64,000 bases of DNA from Clostridium thailandense (GCF_019207025.1 NZ_JAEEGC010000004.1:30239-94238); one strand, 5' to 3'; positions 8,236-17,522 are shown, counted from the stretch's first letter. Notes: a model not told the origin generated them from the letters alone. Made by a program: numbers and translations.

Positions 8236-9672
8236 ATGAAATTTTGGGAAAAGATATTTTTGTGCATATTAATTATATTTGAAATATTTTTTATTCCTGC
8301 ATCTATATATTTGATAAATAGTAATTTTAAATTAAATTTTAATACAGAAGTTGATTCTGGAATAAGTGAACAAGGCAGACTTTGCTCAGCTATAGAATCA
8401 AATCTATTTTTACTTAGAATCCAAAAAGCTTCAAATGCCTATAAAACTGAGATTGATAAGCAAAATATAGATTCAATGATTAATACATATTTAAATAACT
8501 TTGGAGAACATGAAATATATTTAGAGGTAATAGATGAAAGTAATAAGGTCATTTTTAGTAATTTAAAAATTGGTATATCTGATAAAAGGAAGGAATTAAA
8601 TATATCACAAGGTAAAGTGAATTATATAATACGGGATGTAAATAAAAAAAGCTATCTATTTATAACAAAAAAAATTAATTTAGATAACAATTACTATAAG
8701 GTTTCTTATGTTAAGGATATTTCAAAGGTTTACAACAATAGTAAATATCTATTTAATCTTCTTCTGAAGTTAAATATATTTATATCTGTAATTATAGTTA
8801 TAGTGGCCATAACATTAAGTAAATTTATAGTAAATCCTATAAATAAACTAATGAAGTCTACTAAAATAATATCTTCTGGAAATTTTAGTGAGAGAGTAAA
8901 GCTGGTATCAGATGATGAAATTGGTCAATTGTCAAAAAATTTTAATGAGATGGCTGATGTAATAGAAGATAAAATAAAGGAACTTGAAAGAAGCTCAGAG
9001 GATAAACAGAGATTTATTGATAATTTGGCTCATGAACTTAGAACTCCATTAACTTCAATAATAGGTTATGCTGAATTTCTTAGAACTAATAAGTATGAGG
9101 AAGAAACTTTTATAGATTCATTAAGTTATATATATGAAGAAGGGAAAAGATTAGAGAAATTATCTACTAAGTTAATGGATTTAATTATTTTGAGAAAAGA
9201 AGACTTTAATATGAGACTGGAAAGAATTGAAGATCTTTTAACAGATATTAAAAATTCCTTAGCTCCCAAATTAAAATCGAAAAATATTCATTTAGAAATT
9301 TCAGCAGAAAATTTAAGTTTATTAATGGATAGAGATTTAATAAAAGTACTAATTATAAATCTTATTGATAATTCTATTAAAGCATCGAAATATGGTGATA
9401 AGGTTTTTTTAAATGTATATCGAGACATGCAATCAAATTTAATAATAGAAGTTAAAGATAATGGGCATGGTATTCCGAAAGAAGATATACCTAAGGTATT
9501 TGAACCATTCTTTATGGCTGATAAATCTAGAGCAAGAGATAATAATGGGGTAGGACTTGGACTTTCTTTATGTGCTGAAATTGCTAAAATTCACAATGCC
9601 GAAATTTATATACAAAGTGAAATAAATAAAGGTACGACACTTAAAGTACTGTTTAGTAATAGCTGTGTTTAA
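8236..9672 (+). CDS. Membrane sensor histidine kinase
   Basis: 478 residues; the ATG directly follows the stop of the response regulator. Two membrane segments (about residues 8-28 and 175-198) bracket an extracytoplasmic sensor region of about 145 residues. Then come a HAMP domain (FIVNPINKLMKSTKIISSGN), the HisKA box with phospho-accepting His in DNLAHELRTPLTS near residue 266, and an HATPase domain with N-box NLIDNSIKASK, G1 DNGHGIP and G2 GVGLGLSLC. It phosphorylates the 7573-8235 regulator (pairing by operon). The stimulus is unknown. Confidence 0.93.
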   Translation: MKFWEKIFLCILIIFEIFFIPASIYLINSNFKLNFNTEVDSGISEQGRLCSAIESNLFLLRIQKASNAYKTEIDKQNIDSMINTYLNNFGEHEIYLEVIDESNKVIFSNLKIGISDKRKELNISQGKVNYIIRDVNKKSYLFITKKINLDNNYYKVSYVKDISKVYNNSKYLFNLLLKLNIFISVIIVIVAITLSKFIVNPINKLMKSTKIISSGNFSERVKLVSDDEIGQLSKNFNEMADVIEDKIKELERSSEDKQRFIDNLAHELRTPLTSIIGYAEFLRTNKYEEETFIDSLSYIYEEGKRLEKLSTKLMDLIILRKEDFNMRLERIEDLLTDIKNSLAPKLKSKNIHLEISAENLSLLMDRDLIKVLIINLIDNSIKASKYGDKVFLNVYRDMQSNLIIEVKDNGHGIPKEDIPKVFEPFFMADKSRARDNNGVGLGLSLCAEIAKIHNAEIYIQSEINKGTTLKVLFSNSCV

Positions 9673-9694
9673 ACTTTTTTTAAGGGGGACATAA

Positions 9695-10366
9695 ATAATA
9701 GAAGTAAAAGATATATTAGATAATAAAGGGAAAAATGATGGGGAAAAAATAGTTTTTCTTACTTTTGATGATGGTCCATCTGTAACGGTGACACCCAAAA
9801 TATTAGATGTATTAAAGAATTATAATGTTAAAGCTACCTTTTGTTTAATTGGGAAAGAGATAAATGCTAGTGAGGGAAGTAAGAATTTGGTGAAGAGAAT
9901 TTTCAAAGAAGGACATGCATTGGCCAATCATACTTATTCTCACAATTTAAAAAGCCTATATCCTCAAAATAAGACGGATGTAGAATATTTTATGGAAGAA
10001 GTAGAGAAAACTAACTCTGCAATTAAAAGTATAGTTGGACAAGACTTTAATACAAGGGTATTAAGAATGCCGGGAGGTTATATGTCAAGAAAATATTATA
10101 GCGATCCTAATTTAGAAGAATTTAATGCTAAGTTAGAGGAAAAAGGAATGTACAGCATAGATTGGAATGCTTACGATTTTGATTCAGAAGGCAGTAAAAA
10201 GTATGCAGCGGAACTTTTGAATGAAGTGATAAAAAGCGTTGGAGCAAAAGAGAAGGTGGTACTATTAATGCATGATACATATGGTAAAGAGGAAACCGCT
10301 AAAGCACTGCCTCAAATAATAGAGTACTTAAAAAGGCAAGGGTATGAATTTAGAACGTTGTCTTAG
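9695..10366 (+). pseudogene. Polysaccharide deacetylase (NodB domain) lacking a canonical start
   Basis: All five NodB motifs are intact: LTFDDGPS, ANHTYSH, RMPGGY, DWNAYDFD and LLMHDTY, so the catalytic domain (peptidoglycan or chitooligosaccharide deacetylation, metal dependent) looks functional. However, the first ATG/GTG/TTG in frame is the GTG at 9788, downstream of the TFDDGPS motif that carries the catalytic Asp. Upstream the frame stays open only to a TAA at 9692-9694, leaving ATA codons at 9695 and 9698 behind an AAGGGGG site as the only possible starts. No signal peptide or membrane anchor is present, although family members normally have one. Either this is an N-terminally truncated pseudogene or it uses an AUA start. 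It follows the kinase gene by 22 bases. Confidence 0.6.
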
Positions 10367-10700
10367 ACTAATCTTAAAAAATATCATATGAGCTATAGGA
10401 GTAAATAATTTTGCTAAAGTAATAATATAGTTTAGAAGTGTTGATATTAACCTTAGATAACTAGCCTTGATTTATATTTTAGGGTAATTAATATTTAAAC
10501 GATAGAGAAGAAATGTCGGAAGGTAATGAATGTTGATTGAATTGTTTTTCTGCTCATAGTAATATTAATATATGTCTGATTTATAGACAAGAATAATTAA
10601 GAGAGGTTTTACATAAGGAAAAATAAGTGCCATACAAGACGCTCGAGCGGTTAGTGAGCAAAAATTGAAATAGAATTCTAAAAAGAAGGAGGGCAATATT
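10367..10700. other. Intergenic stretch, no feature recognised
   Basis: These 334 bases between the deacetylase and the VOC gene are AT-rich. I see no ORF, strong hairpin or known repeat; only the AAGGAGG site of the next gene near 10686 is clear. Confidence 0.5.
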
Positions 10701-11582
10701 GTGCAAAAGATAATTCCACATTTATGGTTTGACAAGGAAGCTGCTCAGGCAGCCCAATGGTACGTCAGTTTGTTTGAGAATTCGAGAATAATTAACGTCG
10801 CTACGATTCCAGATACCCCATCGGGAGATGCGGAGCTTATTGATTTTCAACTTGCTAATCTTAGATTTTCAGCAATCAGTGCAGGGCCGTATTTTACATT
10901 TACCCCATCGGTTTCTTTAATGGTAGCTTGTGATACTATCGAAGAGGTGAATAGATTACATGCTAATCTGTCTTCTGGTGGCACAGAACTTATGGCTTTA
11001 GGCGAGTATCCCTTCAGTAAACGATATGCATGGGTACAGGATAGGTATGGCTTAAGCTGGCAGCTCATGCTAGTTGAAAATATGGAAGAGTATCAGAAAA
11101 TACGTCCAACATTACTATTTGCTGGAGATGCATGTGGTAAGGCTGAAGATGCCATTGACTATTATGTTTCGACTTTTGAAGAATCCAAAAAAGGGTTTAT
11201 AAACCATTATGCAGCAGAAGAAGCAATGGATGCAAGGGCAAAAATAAACTATGGAGAGGTAAATATCTGGGAAACCCAGTTAATAGCTATGGATCATGGC
11301 TTTGGCGGGGACTTTACCTTTAATGAAGCTTTTTCTTTCATGGTACTTTGTGAAAATCAAGAGGAAATAGATTATTTTTGGCATAAACTTTCTTTTGTAT
11401 CAGAGGCTGAACAGTGTGGATGGGTCAAAGATCAATTTGGAGTATCCTGGCAGATTGTACCTGCTAGTATGAATGAAATGCTCATGAAAGGCACAAAAGA
11501 AGAAGTAAAACGTGTAACAGAGGCATTTCTAAAAATGAAGAAGTTTGATATAGCTACCCTTGAAAAGGCGCGATTAGGGTAA
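10701..11582 (+). CDS. Tandem VOC (PhnB/glyoxalase-like) domain protein
   Basis: 293 residues from GTG, with AAGGAGG 9 bases upstream. Two repeats of the PhnB/3-dmu-9_3-mt type are visible: residues 1-135 (IIPHLWFDKEAAQAAQWYVS ... WVQDRYGLSWQLM) and 136-270 (DAIDYYVSTFE ... WVKDQFGVSWQIVP). Such proteins belong to the vicinal-oxygen-chelate superfamily; the PhnB-like branch is mostly uncharacterised and I cannot assign a reaction. It is monocistronic, ending before a bidirectional terminator. Confidence 0.85.
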   Translation: MQKIIPHLWFDKEAAQAAQWYVSLFENSRIINVATIPDTPSGDAELIDFQLANLRFSAISAGPYFTFTPSVSLMVACDTIEEVNRLHANLSSGGTELMALGEYPFSKRYAWVQDRYGLSWQLMLVENMEEYQKIRPTLLFAGDACGKAEDAIDYYVSTFEESKKGFINHYAAEEAMDARAKINYGEVNIWETQLIAMDHGFGGDFTFNEAFSFMVLCENQEEIDYFWHKLSFVSEAEQCGWVKDQFGVSWQIVPASMNEMLMKGTKEEVKRVTEAFLKMKKFDIATLEKARLG

Positions 11583-11629
11583 ATGTTAATCTATATAAAG
11601 ATATAATATATACTTCTATAGATAAATTT

Positions 11630-11663
11630 TTATTATTGACATAATGTTGTCAACAATAATGTG
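11630..11663. promoter_or_regulatory. Short inverted repeat after the VOC gene
   Basis: TATTATTGACATAATG and TTGTCAACAATAATG form an imperfect inverted repeat about 50 bases after the VOC stop. It is not followed by a T-run. It may be an operator or a second weak 3' structure. Confidence 0.35.
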
Positions 11664-11722
11664 TTATATGGCAGAGGGACTTATTGAAGCTTATGTAAAT
11701 AATTTTGCTTATAGAATTTTAT

Positions 11723-11774
11723 AAAAAACTCCTCCTTAGTAAGAGCTTTAAATAGTGCTAAGGAGGAGTTTTTT
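11723..11774. terminator. Bidirectional terminator between convergent VOC and flavin reductase genes
   Basis: AAAAAACTCCTCCTTA (11723-11738) pairs perfectly with TAAGGAGGAGTTTTTT (11759-11774), giving a 16-base-pair stem with A/T tails on both sides. It fits termination of both convergent transcripts. Confidence 0.92.
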
Positions 11775-11851
11775 ACGGGGGTAGTATGAAAATTACTTAC
11801 GGACTTCCTTATTTTCATACATTAACAAATGGAAAGTAAGCTATAAACTTA

Positions 11852-12415
11852 TTATTTAGAATCAGTGGCATTCATTCTTCTGTATGTTTCAAATATCGAA
11901 CCAACTCTATCCTTTAGATCAAAGTACCCTGAACCCATCATTATTGTTGGTTTAACTTTCAGAGCATTGGGTTTTTCATCTTCCAAGCAGTCTTCATTTG
12001 CATATACTGCAATAATTTCTCCAATAAACATCGTAAAATCAAATATAGGAATTGTCTGTATTACCTTACAAAGATAATTTACAGGACATTCTTTTATCAT
12101 TGGCGCATTTCCAGCATCATCATAAAAGGAATCAAAAACATTCGATTTATCTTCTTTATTACCAGAGACGCACCCACAAAAATCAGTCTTATCAATAGAT
12201 TTAGAGGATGGTATGTTTACACTAAAGAATCCATTTTCCACTACGCCCGCAGTTGTATAGTGGGAATTTTTCAATGAAATATACAATACAGGCTTCTCAC
12301 TTACAACACCATATGCACCTAGTGTGGCATAGTTTGGCTTTCCATTAACCATTGCCCCTGCTAAAACTGTAATAAATGGTCCAAAAGGGATATTTGCTAT
12401 TTTCTTCTTTATCAT
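11852..12415 (-). CDS. Flavin reductase-like (flavoredoxin) FMN-binding protein
   Basis: 187 residues. The fold signature is clear: PFGPFITVLAGAMVNGKPN at the N-terminus, the central YISLKNSHYTTAGVVENGFF with FSVNIPS, and DFCGCVSGNKEDKS. Family members bind FMN and transfer electrons from NAD(P)H or ferredoxin to partner proteins in the cytoplasm. The flavodoxin gene lies 130 bases upstream on the same strand, consistent with a shared redox role but not proof of an operon. Confidence 0.85.
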   Translation of the reverse strand: MIKKKIANIPFGPFITVLAGAMVNGKPNYATLGAYGVVSEKPVLYISLKNSHYTTAGVVENGFFSVNIPSSKSIDKTDFCGCVSGNKEDKSNVFDSFYDDAGNAPMIKECPVNYLCKVIQTIPIFDFTMFIGEIIAVYANEDCLEDEKPNALKVKPTIMMGSGYFDLKDRVGSIFETYRRMNATDSK

Positions 12416-12520
12416 ATTCTTTCTCCAATCAAATTGTTTATTTGTTGCAACAATAATAATTATATGGATAAATTGAAAAAAATATAGACTGTTTCTTTTC
12501 TATGAGTTATCATATAGATA

Positions 12521-12540
12521 GATCACGCCCCAAAATAAAT
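12521..12540. repeat. 20-base repeat shared with 18951-18970
   Basis: GATCACGCCCCAAAATAAAT here and GATTATGCCCCAAAATAAAT at 18951-18970 match at 18 of 20 positions. The other copy sits exactly where the CWB2 gene is truncated, so it may mark an insertion or recombination end. Confidence 0.45.
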
Positions 12541-12544
12541 AATC

Positions 12545-12982
12545 TTAATCTTGAAAACCAGCTAAGACATCTGATGTGAACTCTTTTATTTTTTCTATTT
12601 GATCATCAGTTAGATGACCACCTTCGCGCCCAAACGTTCCATGACCCTGCATTCCTAATTTTAGGCATAGTTGTTTATCATTTACCTTTATTCCGGCTTT
12701 GTAAGCGTATTCAGTTATTCTGCTTATTGCTTTCTTCATAGCGCCAGTTGTAGAAAAAGCTACAATTTCACCGATTTTCTTAGAGTCCAATTTCCCTAAA
12801 TATTCTTTTAGTTGCGGGTCAGCATCCCATCCATAAACAGCGCCGCCTAAAAATAGTAAATCAACCGTTTCATCTAACGGGCTATCAATCGGCGCTGATT
12901 TTATTTCCAAAGTTTTAGCAATGACCTCTGCCACTGCACGCGTATTGCCACCTCTGGACTGATATCTAACGGCTATTTTCAT
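12545..12982 (-). CDS. Flavodoxin family protein
   Basis: 145 residues, short-chain flavodoxin length. The FMN phosphate-binding loop is YQSRGGNTRAVAEVI (residues 7-21), then LFLGGAVYGWDADPQLKEYL and FSTTGAMKKAI contact the isoalloxazine in this family. The C-terminal part GMQGHGTFGREGGHLTDDQI is typical of the anaerobe flavodoxin-like group. An AGGTGG site precedes the ATG. It acts as a cytoplasmic one-electron carrier; partners unknown. Confidence 0.85.
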   Translation of the reverse strand: MKIAVRYQSRGGNTRAVAEVIAKTLEIKSAPIDSPLDETVDLLFLGGAVYGWDADPQLKEYLGKLDSKKIGEIVAFSTTGAMKKAISRITEYAYKAGIKVNDKQLCLKLGMQGHGTFGREGGHLTDDQIEKIKEFTSDVLAGFQD

Positions 12983-13233
12983 TCTAATTCCACCTTTCTA
13001 AAGCACCATTTCTAATATTATCTTGACTATAAGAACGTGTTGTATAATTATTATATAGACTTAATTTGTCTTTATCAACCAACTAGTTTATAAATTTAAT
13101 CTTGTATCTTGCTTAAGAGTAATGAATTAGAAGATTCTTAATTATATAATACAGTATGAAAAAAAGACGACATAACTACTGAAACTGAAAATTGAATAAA
13201 TGCGGTGCTTGAAAAAAAGAAATACTTATTTCT

Positions 13234-13277
13234 TTATTACAAATTTTCGTGTAATAATATTACAAATATGCTATAAT
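13234..13277 (+). promoter_or_regulatory. Promoter with overlapping palindromic operator for the small membrane protein
   Basis: TGTAATAATATTACA (13250-13264) is a perfect 15-base palindrome, and TTATTACA...TGTAATAA (from 13234) overlaps it. A TATAAT -10 box follows at 13272-13277. Overlap of palindrome and promoter suggests repression by a dimeric regulator. Confidence 0.5.
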
Positions 13278-13344
13278 TTATACAAGTTTAGGCCGAAGTT
13301 GTAATTGATTATGACAAAATTTGTATTATGGTGGTGATTAAAAT

Positions 13345-13656
13345 TTGAAAAGGAAATGTATAGTAATCATATTAATATGCTTTGTTCTTATAATACTTAA
13401 TATTGGATTTGATATCTTTACTCATTCAACTGTTGAAAGAGTTATAAGAGCGGACTTGTTCTTTCGAGGTTATTTTGTAAAAGCATTTAAAACAGAGATT
13501 TCTAAAAGGCCAATTCCTGATTCACAATATGGTACTATGTACATTTGTAGAAATCCTGGCATTGGTCCAGACTCGTATCACCTTGAAAAGAAGTATAAGT
13601 ATTTTGGAGAATTTGAATATTGGTATGTTGATATTAATGGTACTGGTGGTGGCTAA
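13345..13656 (+). CDS. Hypothetical protein with one N-terminal membrane segment (103 aa)
   Basis: Starts with TTG at 13345 after a GGTGGTGAT site. Residues 5-24 (CIVIILICFVLIILNIGFDI) form a membrane anchor or uncleaved signal. The rest is a small, aromatic-rich exported domain ending NGTGGG. No family recognised. The preceding region has a palindrome over a promoter, so it is probably a regulated single gene. Confidence 0.55.
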   Translation: MKRKCIVIILICFVLIILNIGFDIFTHSTVERVIRADLFFRGYFVKAFKTEISKRPIPDSQYGTMYICRNPGIGPDSYHLEKKYKYFGEFEYWYVDINGTGGG

Positions 13657-13759
13657 ATATAATGATAAAAAATATTCTTATGAAGTGACGCAACTGTAAA
13701 AAACGAATAATTTACTGGAACACCGCATTATTCAGGTTAGAATTTTGGGGTGTTTTTAG

Positions 13760-14179
13760 TTAATTTTTCAAGGAATTAAATTTGATTATCTGTATATAAA
13801 ATATATAGATGGATACGTAATCCCAAAAGATGGTTTATACCAGTGGATTTGCGAAAAGGCAGGCAAGCTTGGTGTACTAGGTATATGTAAGGATTTCGGC
13901 AAAGATGAGTTTAATTATATGATAGGAGTCGAGGAAATCAAAGATAACCTTCCGGAAGGATACGTTTCGGCAATTATACCAGCAGCAACTTGGGCTGTAT
14001 TTGAATCAGTTGGGGCACTGCCAGAAGCTATACAAGATCTTACAAGAAGAATATTTACAGAGTGGTTGCCGTCTACAGGATATCAGCATGATTGCGCACC
14101 AGAACTTGAGGTTTATCCTTTAGGAGATTCGACTTTGCCCGATTACAGATGTTAAATTTGGATTCCTATTAAGAAGTAA
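13760..14179 (+). pseudogene. Remnant of a GyrI-like effector-binding (AraC-type C-terminal) domain
   Basis: Frame 13760-14179 encodes about 130 residues with EFNYMIGVEEIKDNLPEGY, ATWAVFESVG and TEWLPSTGYQHDCAPELEVY, the GyrI-like domain pattern found at the C-terminus of AraC-type regulators and in stand-alone effector-binding proteins. The frame is interrupted by TAA at 14153-14155 inside the final beta strand (YRC-stop-IWIPI, where family members carry Glu before IWIPI), then ends at 14177-14179. No helix-turn-helix part remains upstream, where a TAG closes the frame at 13757. It is a 5'-truncated, nonsense-mutated remnant; a short independent protein from ATG 13919 cannot be excluded. Confidence 0.7.
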
Positions 14180-14367
14180 AAGGAATTAAAATAACAAATG
14201 ATATAAAATCAGAAGAAGTAGAAACATTAGATAATTTACCAGATTTCGAGATAAATGAAATTAAATTATTTGATAATATTCCAGATGATTTAACTTATCC
14301 CTTAATTCAACCATTTTTATATAAGAAAGTATTAGAATATCTTAAAAAAGGTGGGTGCAAGAATTAA
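14173..14367 (+). pseudogene. Short coding remnant, family unknown
   Basis: The frame from 14173 reads 64 codons ending KKVLEYLKKGGCKN before a TAA that lies inside the terminator stem. Composition is protein-like (DFEINEIKLFDNIPDD) but no start codon with a ribosome site is visible. I do not recognise the family; it may be the 3' end of a deleted gene. Confidence 0.35.
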
Positions 14368-14389
14368 AAAATTCTTGTACCCACCTTTT
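14346..14389. terminator. Bidirectional terminator, nearly identical to the one at 22634
   Basis: A 20-base stem, AAAAGGTGGGTGCAAGAATT (14346-14365) with AATTCTTGTACCCACCTTTT (14370-14389), has one G-T pair and a 4-base loop. It can end the + strand remnant and the - strand diguanylate cyclase. The stem sequence recurs at 22634-22679. Confidence 0.9.
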
Positions 14390-14428
14390 GCTTAATTTTA
14401 ATACGAAATTTTCGAGTAATAATTTTTA

Positions 14429-16174
14429 TTAATAAACGATTTTATTACGGCCAGTTTTTTTGGCAGAATACATCCTTAAATCCGCAGTTTCAATTATATC
14501 TTCAATGATTGGATTTGTATCCTGTACTTCAGATGCGTCCGAAATTCCACAGCTAAATGTAAAATTAATTTGTTTTTTATTATAAATAAATACTTTTTTC
14601 CTTATATCGTTTAATATTCTTTGTATAATTACAGAGGCCTGTTCCTTATTAATATCTGTGAATATTAATATAAATTCTTCTCCGCCATATCTACCAAGCA
14701 AATCATAGACTCTAATGCTGTTTTCAAGAATAGTAACAAATTCCTTAAGTATATAATCACCGCCAAGATGTCCATAGGTATCGTTTATTTTTTTAAAGTG
14801 ATCTATGTCTACAATTGCGACTGAAAATATACTTCCGTCTCTAATGTGTTTACTCATCATATCTTGCAGTCTTTCAAAGATATATCGTCTATTATAAATG
14901 TTTGTTAATGGATCCCGGATACAAGTTTCTTGTATCTTTTCTTCTAGTAATTTTCGTCTCGTTATATCTTCAGCAATTCCAACCCTACGAATTAAAGTGT
15001 TATCTTTATCTTTTACAACAAATGAACGAGACCATATCCAGCGAATATTTTCATCGTCACGTATTATTCTGTATTCTAAGTTGAAATTGTCAGCATTATT
15101 TTTAAGTTCCTCTAATACTAGTTCCTTATCATCAGGATAGATACTGTCAAGAAATGAATTAGGATTCTCATATAGACTTTCACAGCTGCGATTCCATATA
15201 CTTTCATATCCAGGGCTTATATAAAGCATTTCTTTATCAGTACGTATCCAAAATACTTCATCGATATTTTCTGCAAGTTGTCTAAACTTTTCTTCACTTT
15301 CTTCCAATGCCTGATGTTGTAATACTTGCTCCGTTACATCAATAAAAATAAGCATTACATGAGGTTTATTATGAATTGTAATTGGAACAAAAGCTGTATC
15401 AAGCCATATTGATTTATTGAACGATGATATCACATTTATATTTTTATAGATTGTTGTCCAATTTTTTAAAGCAGCTTCAGCAGAATCCACAAGTCCACTT
15501 CTATGCCAACTTGGAATCAGTTTGAAATTTTGATTTAACACATTTTCAATATTCGGAGCTCCAATAATTGAGACACTAGATTGATTTGCCATGACTGCCT
15601 TGCCATTTTCCTCATAAACTATAATACCAAAGGGGGAATTATTTATAATTAAATTGTTGAAATTATTGAGATCTTTTAATTCCTCTTGTAATTTTATTTG
15701 ATTAGTGATATCTCTTGCTGCAGCATAAATAAAATTTCCAGAAGTATCTGCTATGCAGAGTAAATCAAGATTCACCGTGAAAAATTTGTCCAGCAGAGAT
15801 AGTTGCTCCATTTCTTTGGTTATATCAGTAAAAAAAGTTATAAAAAACTTTTCTTTAGGTGAATAAACATTTATTCTGTACCAGCGTTGAAATCGTTCAG
15901 AAAATCGTTCTATTTCCTTCTCACCGCCGTTTAAGGCAATATCACCATAGAAACTAATCCAATCAAATAAATCATTATGGATCTCAGGTAGTGCATGTGT
16001 GATTCTTTTATTTAGTATATCCGAGCTATTTAATCCAGTAAATTTTTCAAAGGCCTTATTTACTTCTATAAATTTGTAATCACAAGGTTTTCCACTCTCG
16101 TCAAGAATAATTTCATGGTAGGCATATCCAAAAGGAGAATTCATTAAAACACTCTTATACAAATCAAAATTCAT
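14429..16174 (-). CDS. Diguanylate cyclase with multiple PAS domains
   Basis: 581 residues, no membrane segment. Three to four PAS/PAC units cover residues 1-410 (for example NSPFGYAYHEIILDESGKPC at the start, NSPFGIIVYEENGKAVMANQ near 180 and EKFRQLAENIDEVFWIRTDK near 295). The C-terminal 165 residues are a GGDEF domain: DPLTNIYNRRYIFE, DIDHFKKINDTYGHLGGD and active-site GRYGGEEF. The intact GGEEF motif and both metal-binding Asp residues predict c-di-GMP synthesis from GTP in the cytoplasm, controlled by PAS ligands. No RxxD inhibitory site is evident. The ferritin-like gene lies 32 bases upstream on the same strand, so both may be co-transcribed, hinting at an oxygen or redox input (inference). 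Confidence 0.9.
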   Translation of the reverse strand: MNFDLYKSVLMNSPFGYAYHEIILDESGKPCDYKFIEVNKAFEKFTGLNSSDILNKRITHALPEIHNDLFDWISFYGDIALNGGEKEIERFSERFQRWYRINVYSPKEKFFITFFTDITKEMEQLSLLDKFFTVNLDLLCIADTSGNFIYAAARDITNQIKLQEELKDLNNFNNLIINNSPFGIIVYEENGKAVMANQSSVSIIGAPNIENVLNQNFKLIPSWHRSGLVDSAEAALKNWTTIYKNINVISSFNKSIWLDTAFVPITIHNKPHVMLIFIDVTEQVLQHQALEESEEKFRQLAENIDEVFWIRTDKEMLYISPGYESIWNRSCESLYENPNSFLDSIYPDDKELVLEELKNNADNFNLEYRIIRDDENIRWIWSRSFVVKDKDNTLIRRVGIAEDITRRKLLEEKIQETCIRDPLTNIYNRRYIFERLQDMMSKHIRDGSIFSVAIVDIDHFKKINDTYGHLGGDYILKEFVTILENSIRVYDLLGRYGGEEFILIFTDINKEQASVIIQRILNDIRKKVFIYNKKQINFTFSCGISDASEVQDTNPIIEDIIETADLRMYSAKKTGRNKIVY

Positions 16175-16206
16175 TTGTTTGACCTCCTTTTAAATGTTGT
16201 AGAGTT

Positions 16207-16701
16207 TTAGAATGGAGAAAATTTCTGTTCTGACCACCATTCTTCCAATAAGTTTTCATATTCTTTAGAAAATTTTTCTACATGGTTTCTTTCCCAATTT
16301 GCTAAAATACTATATAATTCTTTAGCCTTTTTCAATTCAGTATTCTTTGCAGCATCTTCATAGAATTCAACGGCGGTCTTCTCAGACTGTAGTGCAATAC
16401 CTAAAACTGCTACAGCAATATTAGCACTTTTTCTATCTAGCTTATCCCAAGTAAAAATCTTAGGTGAAGGTAGTGGGTCAATCATAGCTAGGTTAAATTC
16501 ATCTTCTTTATCATTCTTAATTTTATCAAATAGCGCTTTAAGCCATTCGATATGTTTCAGTTCCTCTTCTGATAAGTGTAAAAATTCATTTTTAACTTCT
16601 TCTGAAACTCCTTCTTTTTCGGCTGCTAGTTTGTAAAATTCAGCACCTTCAATTTCATTGATGATAGCTTGTTTTATCAATTGAATTTCTTTTTTATTCA
16701 T
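16207..16701 (-). CDS. Ferritin-like (rubrerythrin-type) di-iron protein
   Basis: 164 residues. Two four-helix half-repeats carry di-iron ligands: IINEIEGAEFY, LSEEELKHIEWL, then ALQSEKTAVEFYEDAA and NWERNHVEKFSKEYE. No C-terminal rubredoxin domain is present, so it belongs to the rubrerythrin-like ferritin family without a CxxC iron site. Family roles include peroxide detoxification or iron handling in anaerobes. An AGGAGG site precedes the ATG. It is upstream of the diguanylate cyclase on the same strand. Confidence 0.85.
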   Translation of the reverse strand: MNKKEIQLIKQAIINEIEGAEFYKLAAEKEGVSEEVKNEFLHLSEEELKHIEWLKALFDKIKNDKEDEFNLAMIDPLPSPKIFTWDKLDRKSANIAVAVLGIALQSEKTAVEFYEDAAKNTELKKAKELYSILANWERNHVEKFSKEYENLLEEWWSEQKFSPF

Positions 16702-16863
16702 ATAAAAACCTCCTAAACAATAAGAATTATTTTAAAAAAATTATTATTGTTTAGATTATATCATTATATGTTGGAATTTTCAAATAATTTTATAATAAAT
16801 AAAAATGCAACTACCTATATCCACAAGAACTGTATATATATTAAGTGAAAGGGGTTGATAAGT

Positions 16864-17088
16864 ATGGCTGCAACAGCAACAAAACTGCAGACTGCACTAG
16901 TAATTAAATATAAGGATGGTGTGGATGCCAAGGGAAAAGAAATAATAAAATCACAGAGGTTTTCAAAGGTGAAAACCACAGCAACAGAACAGGACATATA
17001 TGATGTATCTGTAGAGGTTGGCAAGCTTCTTGGAAAAACTTTAGATGAAGTTGTAAGAGAAGATCAAAGCGGAATAGTTAACGCGTAA
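16864..17088 (+). CDS. DUF1659 domain protein, cassette copy 2
   Basis: 74 residues, about 85-90 percent identical by eye to the copy at 5658-5882, including the same AAAGGGG leader and an identical C-terminus EVVREDQSGIVNA. The upstream 30 bases (TATATATTAAGTGAAAGG) are also shared, so the duplication includes the ribosome site. In this copy the DUF2922 gene is 215 bases away because a palindromic element lies between them. Confidence 0.88.
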   Translation: MAATATKLQTALVIKYKDGVDAKGKEIIKSQRFSKVKTTATEQDIYDVSVEVGKLLGKTLDEVVREDQSGIVNA

Positions 17089-17090
17089 TT

Positions 17091-17290
17091 TAGAATTGGT
17101 GATTATAGGGGAGCACCACCGATATTTAACTTATGCTCCGGTATATGTTAAATATCTGGTGCAGTTCTCTATATAGATCATTAATTTTAGAGCTAGATTT
17201 AGGCAGTTTACTATTTGAGTAAGTTAATGATCCATATGTAGATAAGTATGAGCAAAAGATATCTATATATGTAAATTCCAGGTTAAAATA
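17091..17290. repeat. Long imperfect palindromic element C, inserted inside cassette 2
   Basis: The stretch between the DUF1659 and DUF2922 genes has no counterpart in cassette 1, where the genes are 14 bases apart. It holds a strong hairpin (GATATTTAAC...GTTAAATATC) and a larger palindrome with TATAGATCATTAA and TTAATGATCCATA arms. CTCCGGTATATGTT is shared with element B. It looks like a mobile palindromic insertion of about 200 bases that splits the operon. Confidence 0.65.
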
Positions 17291-17303
17291 AGGGGGAGAA
17301 AAG

Positions 17304-17522
17304 ATGAGTAAAACATTAGTAATGAATTTTTTAAACGAGTCCGGTAAAAAGACTGCTATAAGGGTGAACAATGTGAAGGAGGATGTGACTGAAGCAGAAG
17401 TAAAGAATGCTATGGATGTAATACTCGCTAAGGGTATATTTACAACCAGCGGGGGAGACTTAAAGGCAAAGGATTCAGCAGAAGTTACTGATAAGAACAG
17501 CACTGATTTATCAGTTAAATAA
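17304..17522 (+). CDS. DUF2922 domain protein, cassette copy 2
   Basis: 72 residues, nearly identical to 5897-6115 (AGKKAA replaced by SGKKTA). A GGGGGAG site precedes the ATG. Its own ribosome site and the shared AAGCTTAAAGGAAGATAGCTT junction to yvrJ are retained. Transcription must now read through, or start within, the palindromic insertion upstream. Function unknown. Confidence 0.88.
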   Translation: MSKTLVMNFLNESGKKTAIRVNNVKEDVTEAEVKNAMDVILAKGIFTTSGGDLKAKDSAEVTDKNSTDLSVK

